Assembly (NCBI RefSeq): GCF_002198715.1
Contig: NZ_MWLK01000026.1
Span: 62,001 to 126,000 of the forward strand
Reading direction: 5' to 3'
Origin: Rhodomicrobium sp. R_RK_3
Lineage (GTDB): Bacteria > Pseudomonadota > Alphaproteobacteria > Rhizobiales > Rhodomicrobiaceae
DNA: 64,000 nucleotides
This document shows positions 1 to 16,869 of the stretch, in pieces; position 1 is the stretch's first letter, and each line of letters opens with the position of its first letter. The position numbers were made by a program, and so were the translations under genes. A model generated the notes under the pieces. The model ran no database searches and was not told the DNA's origin. It saw only the letters and a program-made list of their open reading frames with translations.

Positions 1-4087
<4,087 letters not shown>

Positions 4088-4246
4088 CCGTCACTCCTAA
4101 ATGAGATGCTCGAGGCAGCTCGTGTCTTTCGCGGCATCGCCGGGCTCGGCTCCCGTGCTCAACGCGTTTTCTAAAGACCTGCCGACATTCCTTGGCACTC
4201 GCGTTCCGCCGTCAGATCGGCCGGCGGCAGCTCCGCCGGCGTAAGC

Positions 4247-4278
4247 GGAATGGCCGGCATCGCCATGCCAGCCATTCC
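4247..4278 (-). repeat. Hairpin in the rpoB-rpoC intergenic gap
   Basis: An inverted repeat with 14-base arms (GGAATGGCCGGCAT and ATGCCAGCCATTCC, one mismatch) around a 4-base CGCC loop starts 11 bases after the rpoB stop. It has no T-run on the minus strand, so it is not a classical terminator. It could be an RNA-processing or attenuation element between rpoB and rpoC. The function is inferred only from position. Confidence 0.5.
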
Positions 4279-4289
4279 CCGTTTGCCTA

Positions 4290-8408
<4,119 letters not shown>

Positions 8409-8545
8409 ATCGTCTCCTCATATCACTCGTAAACGGCTCTCCGCAAACGCGCTGCCTTTGAGCGTTTGAGGAGAACCGTCGATCGTTTCGCGCGTTAACT
8501 GTCCAGGGGGCAGAGGTCCGGACAGGACCGCCGCCCCCAAAACAA

Positions 8546-8932
8546 CTACTTGATGTCGACCGTCGCGCCTGCGGCTTCGACCTTCTTCTTGATCTCTTCG
8601 GCCTCGGCCTTGGAGACACCTTCCTTGATCGCCTTCGGAGCCGCTTCGACCAGGTCCTTGGCTTCCTTCAGGCCGAGGCTGGTAATCGCGCGCACTTCCT
8701 TGATGACGTTGATCTTCTGAGCGCCGGCGCTCGTCAGGATGACGTCGAACTCGGTCTTCTCCTCGACCGCTTCGGCGGCAGCGCCTGCGCCGCCGCCCAT
8801 CGGCACGCCCATCGGAATCGCAGCCGCGGCGGAAACGCCCCAGCCTTCCTCGAGGCGCTTGATGAGCCCGGAGACTTCCAGAACCGTCATCTTGGACAGT
8901 TCGTCATACAGCTTTTCGATTTTGTCAGACAT
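8546..8932 (-). CDS. rplL: 50S ribosomal protein L7/L12
   Basis: Ribosomal stalk protein that recruits translation GTPases; 128 residues, usual length. The N-terminal dimerisation helix ([20 protein letters not shown]), an Ala/Gly-rich hinge near residues 35-53, and the C-terminal domain with [10 protein letters not shown] are all visible. It follows rplJ by 47 bp and is expected to be co-transcribed with rplJ, as in the classical L10 operon. Confidence 0.98.
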   Translation of the reverse strand: MSDKIEKLYDELSKMTVLEVSGLIKRLEEGWGVSAAAAIPMGVPMGGGAGAAAEAVEEKTEFDVILTSAGAQKINVIKEVRAITSLGLKEAKDLVEAAPKAIKEGVSKAEAEEIKKKVEAAGATVDIK

Positions 8933-8979
8933 TGTTCTAACCTTCAGGTTCCGTTTGTGCTTTCGCTTCGATCGCGCTT

Positions 8980-9513
8980 CTAGGCCGCCGCCTGCTCGCC
9001 TTCGCCCTGCTTGCGCACATAGGCGTCAAGCACGGTCGCGAGGCCGACGCCGGGCGCGTTCAGCGTCCGTGCCAGCTTGGTTGCAGGAGCGTTGAGCACA
9101 CCGAGGAGCTGCGCGCGCAATTCGTTGAGCGAGGGGATCGTGGCAAGCGCCTTGACCTCGTTTTCACCCAGCGTGACGTTGCCGAGAAGGCCGCCGACGA
9201 TGACGAACTTCTGATTTGTCTTGGCAAATTCGGCCGCGATCTTTGCTGGGGCGACCGGATCGCTCGAATAGGCGATGCCGGTCGGCTCGACGAACATGTT
9301 GCGCGCTGTTCCATTACCGGTGTTATCCAGCGCGATTTTGGCGAGGCGGTTTTTGATGACCTTGAACTGCGCGCCGGCAGCGCCGAAGCGCGTCCGGAGA
9401 TCAGTCATCTGGGCCACCGTAAGTCCGGTGTATCGTGCAACGACGACAGAGCCGGACTGTGAAAAGATCTGGCCGAGGTCTTCGACCATCTCTTCTTTCT
9501 GGGCTCTATCCAC
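8980..9513 (-). CDS. rplJ: 50S ribosomal protein L10
   Basis: Stalk base protein that binds 23S rRNA and L7/L12 dimers; 177 residues. I place the start at the GTG at 9513 because GGAGAG lies 5-6 bases upstream and because the family begins at this (V/M)DRAQKEE segment. A start 16 codons further upstream would add sequence not seen in the family. The conserved [11 protein letters not shown] and KNRLAKIAL segments are present. In many bacteria L10 with L12 represses its own mRNA through a leader; the long upstream gap (9514-9877) is the place for this. Confidence 0.96.
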   Translation of the reverse strand: MDRAQKEEMVEDLGQIFSQSGSVVVARYTGLTVAQMTDLRTRFGAAGAQFKVIKNRLAKIALDNTGNGTARNMFVEPTGIAYSSDPVAPAKIAAEFAKTNQKFVIVGGLLGNVTLGENEVKALATIPSLNELRAQLLGVLNAPATKLARTLNAPGVGLATVLDAYVRKQGEGEQAAA

Positions 9514-9790
9514 CGCGTCTCTCCAAAATTTGGCGGAACGGCCCGATGTGAGCCCTTCCACCCGTTCGATTACGCCGCCACCCTGTGAGGGGCTAAGCGA
9601 CTTGGCTTAGGCCTGTCCCAAGGGCGTACAGCCGTAATCCGCCAAACGGAACTTGGCGAAATCAGCTTTCTCCCCCGTCTATTGCCGGCAAAATTAAGCC
9701 CGAAGGCGCCTGCAGTCTTGGACAGGTACGCGCACCAGATGCCGAGGCATCGGATGCGCGCTCTCAAACGCGATTTGCGCTTGAAACTTT

Positions 9791-9863
9791 CCGCCGGCGG
9801 TCCGGCGGTACTGTCCACCGGCCATCCGGTGGTGAAAATGGTCCGCCGGAAAACCCGGCGGAC
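9791..9863 (-). promoter_or_regulatory. Three tandem GC hairpins in the rplA-rplJ leader gap
   Basis: Three perfect stem-loops lie side by side: 9791-9808 (CCGCCGG/CCGGCGG), 9815-9832 (CCACCGG/CCGGTGG) and 9841-9863 (9-base arms GTCCGCCGG/CCGGCGGAC). The last begins 14 bases after the rplA stop. They fill the part of the 364-bp gap next to rplA. Attenuation or termination after rplKA, or part of the L10 autoregulatory leader, are the natural guesses. No clear U-run follows any stem on the minus strand. I could not recognise the conserved L10-binding kink-turn by eye in the rest of the gap. Confidence 0.45.
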
Positions 9864-9877
9864 TTGCAATAAATGCG

Positions 9878-10591
9878 TCAGCCTGCGTTATTATGCGTTC
9901 CCGTGACCGTCGCCGGCTCGACCTTGACGCCAAGCCCCATGGTGGAGCTCAGGGCGACATTCTTCAGATAGGTGCCCTTGGCGCCCGTCGGCCGGGCCTT
10001 CATCACCGCATCGGTGAAAGCGCGCACATTCTCCAAAAGCGCCTGCTCGGTGAAGCTCGCCTTGCCGATGCCGGCGTGAATGATGCCGGCTTTCTCGACG
10101 CGGAATTCGACCGCGCCACCTTTGGCGGCTTCGACGGCAGCGGCGACATCCATGGTCACCGTTCCGACTTTCGGGTTCGGCATCAGGCCGCGCGGGCCCA
10201 GAACCTTGCCGAGACGTCCGACCAGAGGCATCATATCGGGTGTCGCAATGCATCTGTCAAAGTTGATGTTGCCGGCCTGGATCTCAGCCATCAAATCCTC
10301 GGCCCCGACAATGTCAGCTCCGGCCTTGCGGCCCTCGTCCGCCTTGTCGCCTTTCGCGAACACCGCGACGCGCACCGTACGGCCGGTTCCGTTGGGCAGA
10401 TTGCACACGCCGCGCACCATTTGATCGGCGTGGCGCGGGTCGACGCCGAGATTGAGAGCAATCTCAACGGTCTCGTCGAATTTTGCCTTGGCGCGCTCCT
10501 TCACGAGCTTCACCGCCTCATCGACTGCATAGAGTTTCAGCCGGTCGACGCCTTCGTGAGCGGCCTTCAGTCGCTTACCCATAGTTGCCAT
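9878..10591 (-). CDS. rplA: 50S ribosomal protein L1
   Basis: L1 stalk protein that helps release deacylated tRNA and commonly represses its own operon; 237 residues from ATG 10591. This ATG is preceded by AAGGGTGAG; a GTG at 10600 overlapping the rplK stop is an alternative, adding three codons. Conserved segments [20 protein letters not shown] and [15 protein letters not shown] are present. It starts six bases after the rplK stop, consistent with one rplKA transcript. Confidence 0.97.
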   Translation of the reverse strand: MATMGKRLKAAHEGVDRLKLYAVDEAVKLVKERAKAKFDETVEIALNLGVDPRHADQMVRGVCNLPNGTGRTVRVAVFAKGDKADEGRKAGADIVGAEDLMAEIQAGNINFDRCIATPDMMPLVGRLGKVLGPRGLMPNPKVGTVTMDVAAAVEAAKGGAVEFRVEKAGIIHAGIGKASFTEQALLENVRAFTDAVMKARPTGAKGTYLKNVALSSTMGLGVKVEPATVTGTHNNAG

Positions 10592-10596
10592 GGCGC

Positions 10597-11028
10597 TCAC
10601 CCTTCAACCGCTATTCCCATGGAACGCGCAGAGCCCGCAATGATCTTCATCGCTTGCTCCACATCATTCGCGTTCAAATCCTTCAGCTTGATTTCGGCGA
10701 TCTCCCGGATCTGCGCCTGGGTGACCTTGCCGACATTGGCGCCCTTGCCCGGCTCCTTGGAGCCGCTGCCGATCTTGGCCGCCTTCTTCAGAAGGAAGGA
10801 TGCTGGCGGCGTCTTGAGCTGAAGCGTAAAGGATTTGTCCTGATAATAGGTAATAACCACGGGGACCGGCGAGCCCGGCTCCATGTCCTTGGTGGCGGCG
10901 TTGACCGTCTTGCAGAACTCCATGATGTTGATGCCGCGCTGGCCGAGCGCCGGGCCGATCGGCGGCGACGGATTGGCCTGGCCGGCCTTCACATGAAGTT
11001 TCAACGATCCTGCGATTTTCTTTGCCAT
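10597..11028 (-). CDS. rplK: 50S ribosomal protein L11
   Basis: Binds the GTPase-associated centre of 23S rRNA; 143 residues. It shows the N-terminal [20 protein letters not shown] motif and the C-terminal rRNA-binding domain with [12 protein letters not shown]. It sits between nusG and rplA in the conserved order. Confidence 0.98.
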   Translation of the reverse strand: MAKKIAGSLKLHVKAGQANPSPPIGPALGQRGINIMEFCKTVNAATKDMEPGSPVPVVITYYQDKSFTLQLKTPPASFLLKKAAKIGSGSKEPGKGANVGKVTQAQIREIAEIKLKDLNANDVEQAMKIIAGSARSMGIAVEG

Positions 11029-11132
11029 CTGTTCCCTTTCGAACCGACAAGGTTCTCTACCGTTTAGGGTTTGCGGTGCGGACCTTCGGGGCTATGGCGT
11101 GTCCCCGCAATCCTCCCGCACGAAAAGCCAGG

Positions 11133-11663
11133 TCAGACTTTCTCGACCTGGCCATATTCCAATTCGACGGGCGTCGCCCGGCCGAAGATGGAAACCGCGA
11201 CTTTGAGCCGTGCGCGCTCCTCGTCGACTTCCTCGACATGGCCGCTGAACGAGGCGAAAGGCCCATCCGCGACGCGCACCTGCTCACCAATTTCGAACGT
11301 GACCGACGGCTTCGGCCGCTCGACGCCATCCTTCACCTGCTGAAGAATGCGGAGCGCCTCGGACTCGGCAATCGGCATGGGCTTGTTGTTCGCGCCCAGA
11401 AAGCCCGTGACCTTGGGCGTGTTCTTGATCAGGTGGTAGGCCTGATCCGTCATGTCCATTTTCACCAGCACATAGCCGGGAAAGAACTTGCGTTCGGCGT
11501 TCACCTTGCGCCCGCGCCGCACTTCGACGACTTCTTCCATGGGCACGAGAACTTCCTCGAACAGAGTGTCGAGTCCGGCCGTCGTCGCGCGCTCCTTGAT
11601 GGATTCGGCGACCTTCTTCTCGAAATTGGAGTGCGCGTGAACAATGTACCAACGCTTCGTCAT
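11133..11663 (-). CDS. nusG: Transcription termination/antitermination protein NusG
   Basis: NusG couples RNA polymerase to Rho or to the ribosome. The 176-residue protein has the N-terminal NGN domain ([19 protein letters not shown], then [10 protein letters not shown]) and a C-terminal KOW motif ([19 protein letters not shown]). It is followed by rplK after a 104-bp gap and preceded by secE, the canonical arrangement. Confidence 0.98.
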   Translation of the reverse strand: MTKRWYIVHAHSNFEKKVAESIKERATTAGLDTLFEEVLVPMEEVVEVRRGRKVNAERKFFPGYVLVKMDMTDQAYHLIKNTPKVTGFLGANNKPMPIAESEALRILQQVKDGVERPKPSVTFEIGEQVRVADGPFASFSGHVEEVDEERARLKVAVSIFGRATPVELEYGQVEKV

Positions 11664-11698
11664 GGTTTTACCCGTTCTTCTTTAACGACGCGTTAAGT

Positions 11699-11896
11699 CT
11701 ACCGCCCGAGGCCGAGCAACAGGCTCACTCCCCAGCTTACAAACTGGTCCGCCAGGAAAAAGAATATTGCGGCGATAATCGCCATAATCACGACCATAAT
11801 CGTCGTGACAATCGTCTCGCTGCGGGTCGGCCACGTCACTTTTGCCGTTTCCGCGCGAACCTGCTGGATGAATTCGAAGGGGTTGGTCTTAGCCAT
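11699..11896 (-). CDS. secE: Preprotein translocase subunit SecE
   Basis: Small essential subunit of the SecYEG channel; 65 residues with one transmembrane helix (TTIMVVIMAIIAAIFFFLA). The start is the ATG at 11896 (MAKTNPFEFIQQV); the frame stays open upstream, but that extension would run into the tRNA-Trp gene and is not credible. The conserved KVTWPTR amphipathic segment precedes the helix. Confidence 0.96.
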   Translation of the reverse strand: MAKTNPFEFIQQVRAETAKVTWPTRSETIVTTIMVVIMAIIAAIFFFLADQFVSWGVSLLLGLGR

Positions 11897-11968
11897 TTCG
11901 GAAATTTCTGGACCTCTAGCACTTGGCCGCGGATCAGGTGCAGCCCGGTTCGGCCAAGTCGCTCTCAC

Positions 11969-12045
11969 TGGCAGGAGTGGAGGGACTCGAACCCCCAACC
12001 CCCGGTTTTGGAGACCGGTGCTCTAGCCGATTGAGCTACACTCCT
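11969..12045 (-). tRNA. tRNA-Trp (anticodon CCA)
   Basis: A 77-nt cloverleaf including an encoded CCA tail. The acceptor arms AGGAGTG and CACTCCT pair, the anticodon loop is CTCCAAA (anticodon CCA), and the T-loop GGTTCGAGTCC is standard. It lies directly upstream of secE, its usual place in proteobacteria. Confidence 0.97.
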
Positions 12046-12312
12046 TCAAGGAGCCATATCAAAGCCCCTTCGACAAAAGCACAACGCACCAGCCAGCGAA
12101 GCATATTTTTCATAATTATCGCTGGCGAGATGCGAAAACTGATATCGGTTAAGGCGCTAAGGGGGGTTGAGTAACACACTCCAGATGGGCTGCCTAGAGC
12201 CAAATTACAACAGCCATTGTCTTTCAGGCATCATCCTAGTGAAATTTTCACCAGTCCGATGCATGTTACCCCTGAGCCGCTTTGCCTTGTCGCTCCTGCT
12301 TCAGACCCCCGC
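12046..12312. other. Intergenic region between divergent tRNA genes
   Basis: No coding sequence is supported. The stretch must hold the minus-strand promoter for the tRNA-Trp/secE unit. Two inverted repeats are visible: CCAGCGA...TCGCTGG around an AT-rich loop (about 12090-12127) and the short palindrome GTGAAATTTTCAC at 12239-12251. I assign no function. Confidence 0.4.
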
Positions 12313-12341
12313 TTGCCGCCAGCCTCAATTTGAACTATGAA
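12313..12341 (+). promoter_or_regulatory. Candidate promoter of tRNA-Gly
   Basis: A -35-like TTGCCG (12313-12318) and a -10-like TATGAA (12336-12341) are separated by 17 bp and lie 27 bp upstream of the tRNA-Gly 5' end. The spacing is ideal; the hexamers are moderate matches. Confidence 0.45.
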
Positions 12342-12368
12342 AGCCTTCCGGCTAAACTGGAGCCGCAT

Positions 12369-12442
12369 GCGGGTGTAGCTCAATGGTAGAGCAAGAGCCT
12401 TCCAAGCTCAAGACGTGGGTTCGATTCCCATCACCCGCTCCA
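12369..12442 (+). tRNA. tRNA-Gly (anticodon TCC)
   Basis: A 74-nt cloverleaf with GCGGGTG/CACCCGC acceptor arms, the anticodon loop CTTCCAA (anticodon TCC), T-loop GGTTCGATTCC and an encoded TCCA 3' end. Confidence 0.97.
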
Positions 12443-12618
12443 CCCATTCCCGCACATGGCATATAAGTCAAGCGGCGGCGAACCGCGGGGAGCCCGCCAA
12501 ACCCCCGTGCTGGGCGCCGGATTGGTATATAGTTTCCTTGGGCATCGCAATCAAGGGTCCGCAATATTGGCGCCAACCGGCATAATCGGATCGACGACAT
12601 AAGACGGGGGGTGACGTC

Positions 12619-13479
12619 GTGACCGGAAATCGCCATGCCAGCCTGAATGAGATTCAAGCCTTCCACGCGAAGATGATGGCGCTGGCGAGCAATTCCGCCG
12701 ACGAGCGATTGGAGCGCATTTTCGAGCTGGTGCCGCGCGAGGTCTTCTTAGGCCCCGGGCCTTGGCGGATCATGGTCAACCGCCGGTACATTGAAACGCC
12801 TAGCGCCGATCCCGTCCACCTTTACCAGAACGTCCTCGTCGCCCTCGACGCTGAAAAGGGGATCAACAACGGCGAGCCCTTCCTGCACGCCGCCCTGATC
12901 GGCGCGTCGGCCCCGAAAGCGGGCGAGACGATCATCCATGTCGGGGCGGGAACCGGCTATTACACCGCACTTCTTTCCATGCTGGTGCTCCCGAATGGCC
13001 ACGTGCATGCGTTCGAGATCGAGGAGAGCCTGGCCGAGCGTGCGCGCGAAAATCTCGAGCCGTTCGTGGGCATTTCAGTCGTGACCGGCGATGCGACCGC
13101 GCTGCCGCTGCCCGGCGCCGATCTGATCTATGTCAATGCCGGCGTGGTGGCGCTTCCGACGAAATGGCTGGACGCTTTGCGGCCGGGCGGGCGGATTATT
13201 TTCCCCTGGCAGGCCAACCAAAGCACCGGGCTTGCCCTGATCGTGACGCGCTCGGAACACGGCTATGCGGCAACGCCGCTCAAGCCCGCGTGGTTCATAC
13301 CTTGCATCGGCGCATCGGATGTAGATCAGCGCATCAAAACGCCGAGCGCGGCGGAGGCCTGGGCGGTGCGTTCGCTTTGGCTGACGCGCGATCGTTCGCC
13401 CGATGAAACCGCTGTCGCGGTCTATAAAGACCTGTGGTTCTCGAGCGCCGGCGGGGGCGAGGACGGCAAGCCGCAATAA
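12619..13479 (+). CDS. SAM-dependent methyltransferase, isoaspartyl-methyltransferase (PCMT) type
   Basis: 286 residues from a GTG start preceded by GGGGGG. The SAM-binding motif I is clear (IIHVGAGTGYYTALLS, about residues 114-129), followed by an acidic strand end (HAFEIEE) and the post-motif RPGGRIIFPW typical of the protein-L-isoaspartate O-methyltransferase family. True Pcm proteins repair isoaspartyl residues; this protein is longer than canonical Pcm (about 210 residues) and has extra N- and C-terminal segments, so the substrate is uncertain. It stands alone downstream of tRNA-Gly. Confidence 0.75.
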   Translation: MTGNRHASLNEIQAFHAKMMALASNSADERLERIFELVPREVFLGPGPWRIMVNRRYIETPSADPVHLYQNVLVALDAEKGINNGEPFLHAALIGASAPKAGETIIHVGAGTGYYTALLSMLVLPNGHVHAFEIEESLAERARENLEPFVGISVVTGDATALPLPGADLIYVNAGVVALPTKWLDALRPGGRIIFPWQANQSTGLALIVTRSEHGYAATPLKPAWFIPCIGASDVDQRIKTPSAAEAWAVRSLWLTRDRSPDETAVAVYKDLWFSSAGGGEDGKPQ

Positions 13480-13506
13480 GGATGCGATGCGACCGCCAGC
13501 ATCTCC

Positions 13507-13626
13507 GTCAATACCGGCTGCCGCCCGGCGCGGCCGACGTTCCGGAGGGCGCGCCGGTGACGCTGCTCTTGACGGCGGTCGCGGCGATTCACTCCGCGCA
13601 GGCGGAAAGCGGGGCGACGCCAGCGG
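13507..13626. pseudogene. Mosaic gene remnant: 57-bp direct repeat (copy 1) joined to a decayed signal-peptide fragment
   Basis: Positions 13507-13563 are identical over 57 bases to 14447-14503, the 3' end of the EF-hand lipoprotein gene. They are joined directly to about 52 bp (13563-13614) that matches 15206-15257, the signal-peptide end of the secreted-protein gene starting at 15166; I count roughly 43 of 52 identical bases. In the plus frame this second part reads LLLTAVAAIHSAQAESG, compared with LLLGALSAIYSAQAESG in the intact gene. The piece has no complete gene and looks like a rearrangement scar. Confidence 0.7.
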
Positions 13627-14358
13627 TCAGGCGGGGAAAAGGCCGAGGGTAACAGCTAGGAAAGCAGGCCCGTTGACGCCTGCGTGAATCAGCATACCGA
13701 CGGATGTGTTCCGAGTGCGTTGCACGGCGCAAGGAATGCTGAAAAGGACCGGCCACAGAATAAACATGACGCCAGGTCCGAAACTGAAATGGAAGGCGCC
13801 GTGAAGAAGGCCCTGGACGGCCCACGTGCCGGCGCCGAACACGGGCTCCTGACGGGGCTGAACGAACCCGCGCCACCAAAGCTCCTCGCCGACAATGTTG
13901 ACGGCGAAGAAGGGCAACCACAGGGCGAACAGATAGTAACGCCCCGGCTCAAGAGCCTGTACGGTTATGAAAGTCGGGTGGGGCGGCAATCGCGGCCATA
14001 CGAGCGCATTGAAGAGTTGCAATGCGCCCATGGCTGGAATGGTGACAGCAAGCGCAAGTCCGGCGGCGCGCCAATCTTTGGCGCTGAGGCGCTGAACGCG
14101 CAGATGCCGCAGGATCGCCGGAAACGATGCGTCGGGCAGCGCCGTCCAAGCTCCCGCCAGGGCAGCGGCCAGTAGAGGTCCAAGGGCGAGCATTCCAGCG
14201 AGGAACCATGCCGAGAGGGGTTCCCATCCACGCGCCACGAGCGCCGGCAACACGACAGCCGTAGCAAGCCAGAGCACGAGTGCGGGCACGCCAAACAGTA
14301 CCAGCGAAAGCGTAAGGCCAATCCGATCGGGGATCAGCCGCGACGATCTTGCGTCCAT
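13627..14358 (-). CDS. CPBP family intramembrane metalloprotease
   Basis: 243 residues from ATG 14358, chosen because GAGG lies five to six bases upstream; the open frame continues upstream without a better start. The protein has several hydrophobic helices and the three family motifs: EELWWRGF (glutamate pair plus arginine), LLHGAFHF and a late MLIHAGVN. CPBP proteins are membrane proteases related to Rce1/Abi; bacterial members act in peptide processing, self-immunity or protein secretion. It follows the EF-hand lipoprotein gene in the same direction with a 89-bp gap. The gene is bracketed by the 57-bp direct repeat, so it may have arrived or been duplicated with it. Confidence 0.82.
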   Translation of the reverse strand: MDARSSRLIPDRIGLTLSLVLFGVPALVLWLATAVVLPALVARGWEPLSAWFLAGMLALGPLLAAALAGAWTALPDASFPAILRHLRVQRLSAKDWRAAGLALAVTIPAMGALQLFNALVWPRLPPHPTFITVQALEPGRYYLFALWLPFFAVNIVGEELWWRGFVQPRQEPVFGAGTWAVQGLLHGAFHFSFGPGVMFILWPVLFSIPCAVQRTRNTSVGMLIHAGVNGPAFLAVTLGLFPA

Positions 14359-14446
14359 ATCTGCCTCGCGGGGTTCGACATGATGGCCGCCTCCGCTCAT
14401 ATAGGTAACCCGCAGGCTGGCGTGGGCGGTGACCAGGAACGGCCAA

Positions 14447-14503
14447 GTCAATACCGGCTGCCGCCCGGCGCGGCCGACGTTCCGGAGGGCGCGCCGGTGA
14501 CGC
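14447..14503. repeat. 57-bp perfect direct repeat, copy 2
   Basis: Identical to 13507-13563 and in the same orientation, 940 bp apart. This copy encodes the last 17 or so codons and the stop of the EF-hand lipoprotein and is therefore likely the original; the flanking bases differ on both sides. Confidence 0.9.
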
Positions 14504-14963
14504 GGGCATGGGCCGACTGCGATTGCGGCGGCGGCGCCGAAAGACTGTTTGCCGTGAGCAATTCGAGATCGGTCAGCCGGCAATCCTTGTCCTTGTCCGC
14601 GTAATTGAACGCTGGATTGGGCCGGTCGACAAATTCCTTTTTGTCGATCTTGCCGTCGCCATTGACGTCGTAATATTTGAACGTCGCCACCTGGAAGGTG
14701 CGGTCGATCGATATCAGATTGCCGTATTCGGCCTCGGTCAGCGCCCCGCTGCCCGATTTATTGGCTTTCGTGAACAGGTTGGCGGCCGCCACGCGCCATT
14801 CATCGCAAGTCACGGCGCCGTCGTGGTTCTGGTCGTAACTGCCGATGCCTCCAAGGAAGCTCTTGTCGACGGCCGAGATCTTCGGACCTGAAGAGCCGGC
14901 GCAGCCCGCCATCAAGCCGGTGGCGGCGAGGCAGGCGATCAGGCGGGCGGTTGTGATGCGCAT
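14448..14963 (-). CDS. EF-hand calcium-binding lipoprotein
   Basis: 171 residues. The N-terminus is a lipoprotein signal peptide ending LMAGC (lipobox, Cys21), so the protein is probably anchored to the periplasmic face of a membrane. Four EF-hand-like loops are visible: DQNHDGAVTCDEW, NKSGSGALTEAEY, DVNGDGKIDKKEF and DKDKDCRLTDLEL; the third is the most canonical. The C-terminal tail is Pro/Ser/Gly-rich and coincides with the duplicated 57-bp segment. The calcium-dependent role is unknown. Confidence 0.88.
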   Translation of the reverse strand: MRITTARLIACLAATGLMAGCAGSSGPKISAVDKSFLGGIGSYDQNHDGAVTCDEWRVAAANLFTKANKSGSGALTEAEYGNLISIDRTFQVATFKYYDVNGDGKIDKKEFVDRPNPAFNYADKDKDCRLTDLELLTANSLSAPPPQSQSAHARVTGAPSGTSAAPGGSRY

Positions 14964-15165
14964 CGGTTGGCCGCGCTTTCTCTAGTTAATCGAGACGCGA
15001 CAGGACTTCTACAAGACGGAAGCGGCTTTTGTTGGACGGGCGCGGTCGGCGATTTTTGCCTGGCTTCGGCCCCAGGAGGGCAGCCTCGACCAGACTCCTG
15101 CCACATAGATGAGACGATAGTGTCTTCCAGCGAGCGCAACGGTCCGCCTAGGAGAGGGAGTTTTC

Positions 15166-15930
15166 ATGGGACAATTGCTCAAAATACTTATGGCATCGGC
15201 TTGGCTGCTCTTGGGGGCGCTTTCAGCGATTTACTCTGCCCAGGCGGAAAGCGGGGTGAGCTACCCCCCGGATGACGAAGCGTGGAACTCCACCCATTAT
15301 GATGCCCTGGCGCAGCGGATCGAGACGGGCGGCCTGGCGCTGCCGACTTTATCGGGCGCGGGCACGAAGCTGGTTTTCGAGCGGATGGTCAGCATCGACA
15401 ACATTCCCCTTCGCGTCGGGCTGAACAAGGAAATCGCCATCACCCTGCGCTTTCAGAAGCTGGAGCCGGTCCTGCAGCCGCTCCACCGGCTCGTCACGCT
15501 CTATTCGAACGAAACCCATAAGGGCAAACCCTATGCCACCGAGCTTGCTAGGCTGATGGTCTACGAGACCAAAGCGGCGGGCACGTTGCTCGATATCAGC
15601 GAGCCCTATCTGGCAAACCTTCAGAAGGACAAGCGATACCAGTACCACGTCGACAATATGAAACAGATCAAGAGCGACGCCCGTCAGATCTATATCGGGC
15701 TGGTGCAAAGCATGGCGGAGACCAAGCTCTACTCCAAATCCGACATGCTCAAGATCATCGGCGGCGCACTCGCGGAGCTCCCGTCCTACCATCCGATCTT
15801 TGCCGAGCAGGACAGGGCGGATCTCAACCAGCGGCTGGCGCAGCAGATTGCAAAAACGACCGACCAGGAGCTCAAGACGGCCCTGACCGAGCTGCGCGAT
15901 GCGATCGAACATCGACGCATTCCGACTTGA
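15166..15930 (+). CDS. Secreted protein of unknown function
   Basis: 254 residues with a strong ribosome-binding site (GGAGAGGGAG) and a Sec signal peptide likely cleaved after YSAQA near residue 27. The rest is helical and charged, with no motif I recognise. A degraded copy of its signal-peptide region lies at 13563-13614, showing that this gene or a paralogue took part in a local rearrangement. Confidence 0.7.
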   Translation: MGQLLKILMASAWLLLGALSAIYSAQAESGVSYPPDDEAWNSTHYDALAQRIETGGLALPTLSGAGTKLVFERMVSIDNIPLRVGLNKEIAITLRFQKLEPVLQPLHRLVTLYSNETHKGKPYATELARLMVYETKAAGTLLDISEPYLANLQKDKRYQYHVDNMKQIKSDARQIYIGLVQSMAETKLYSKSDMLKIIGGALAELPSYHPIFAEQDRADLNQRLAQQIAKTTDQELKTALTELRDAIEHRRIPT

Positions 15931-15999
15931 AGGAAGCGGGCTGCCTGCGCCGACTTGGGCGCGGCGCCCCTCTCCAAATCGCTCACCCCGATCAAAGGC

Positions 16000-16019
16000 A
16001 TGGGAGGCCAGCCTCCCAT
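16000..16019 (+). terminator. Candidate terminator hairpin
   Basis: A perfect inverted repeat, ATGGGAGGC and GCCTCCCAT around CA, 70 bp after the secreted-protein gene. It is followed by CTTAACACT, so the U-tract is weak. Confidence 0.4.
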
Positions 16020-16125
16020 CTTAACACTACGTAATTTTCTTCAGCCGCGCAGTGCGCCAAGACGCTTTCGCGCCAAGATTAAGCCCTAATGTCCTGCCGC
16101 AAGCCACGAGGCTGAGGGGGACGGG

Positions 16126-16788
16126 GTGGCTCTGATCATCTGCCAAATCATTGCGTATATCCAGATTATGAGTGCCGGGTTCAACCTGTGGGGGGTCGAT
16201 CCTCGGATCCTTGTAAATATGCCGGTCGGCCGCAACACGATGTTCGTCGGCCTGTTCCTCGTGGCGCAACTGCTTGGCCTTGCCGGCGCGATCCTGATGC
16301 TGCAGAGGCTGCGCCTCGGCTTTCTGCTGTCGATCACCCATCACATCGTGCTGCTGCCGGCGCTGGTGATCACCGGCTCGGGTCTGGTCATGCTGCTCGA
16401 TGACCGCATTAACCTCACGCTGCTGTTCATGAGCAAGCCGAGCGGCCCCGACATCGACCTCTACTGGTCGCTCGGCTGGAGCACGGTGTTTCAGCAGGTC
16501 ACGCGCAACGTGCCGACCGGCTCGACCTATCTCGGCATCAATCTATTCGCCTTCGCCTGCGCCTATGTGCTGTGGGTGGGGCTGGATGAGATCGACGCCG
16601 AATGGGAGGAGGAAGAGGAGTTGCAGATCCGGCCGCGCCCGCGTCAATCCAGGCCGGCGCCGCTTGCCCTCCCCGCGCCGCAGCATTTCCAGCAGCCGAA
16701 GCCGCAAGGGCACCGGCAGCATGGTGCGCGGCAACCCCAGCCTCCACGCATGCCGCCGCCGAGGGGAGGCAGGGACGTCCGTTGGTGA
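16126..16788 (+). CDS. Membrane protein of unknown function with basic proline-rich tail
   Basis: 220 residues from a GTG preceded by GAGGGGGACGGG. Three to four hydrophobic segments (about residues 3-20, 38-60, 72-92 and 133-151) are followed by an acidic patch (EWEEEEE) and a Pro/Arg/Gln-rich cytoplasmic-type tail. I do not recognise the family. Confidence 0.65.
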   Translation: MALIICQIIAYIQIMSAGFNLWGVDPRILVNMPVGRNTMFVGLFLVAQLLGLAGAILMLQRLRLGFLLSITHHIVLLPALVITGSGLVMLLDDRINLTLLFMSKPSGPDIDLYWSLGWSTVFQQVTRNVPTGSTYLGINLFAFACAYVLWVGLDEIDAEWEEEEELQIRPRPRQSRPAPLALPAPQHFQQPKPQGHRQHGARQPQPPRMPPPRGGRDVRW

Positions 16789-16869
16789 CCGCGCCGGGGC
16801 TAAGGCCGAGGTGCCTGTAGGCGCCCGGCCCGGTAGGGCGGCGACGGAGCGGCATGTTTTACGCGCGGC

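Noticed and set aside
11897-11998. N-terminal extension of SecE into the tRNA-Trp gene
   Set aside because: The extra 34 codons translate the tRNA; the ATG at 11896 gives the family-length protein.
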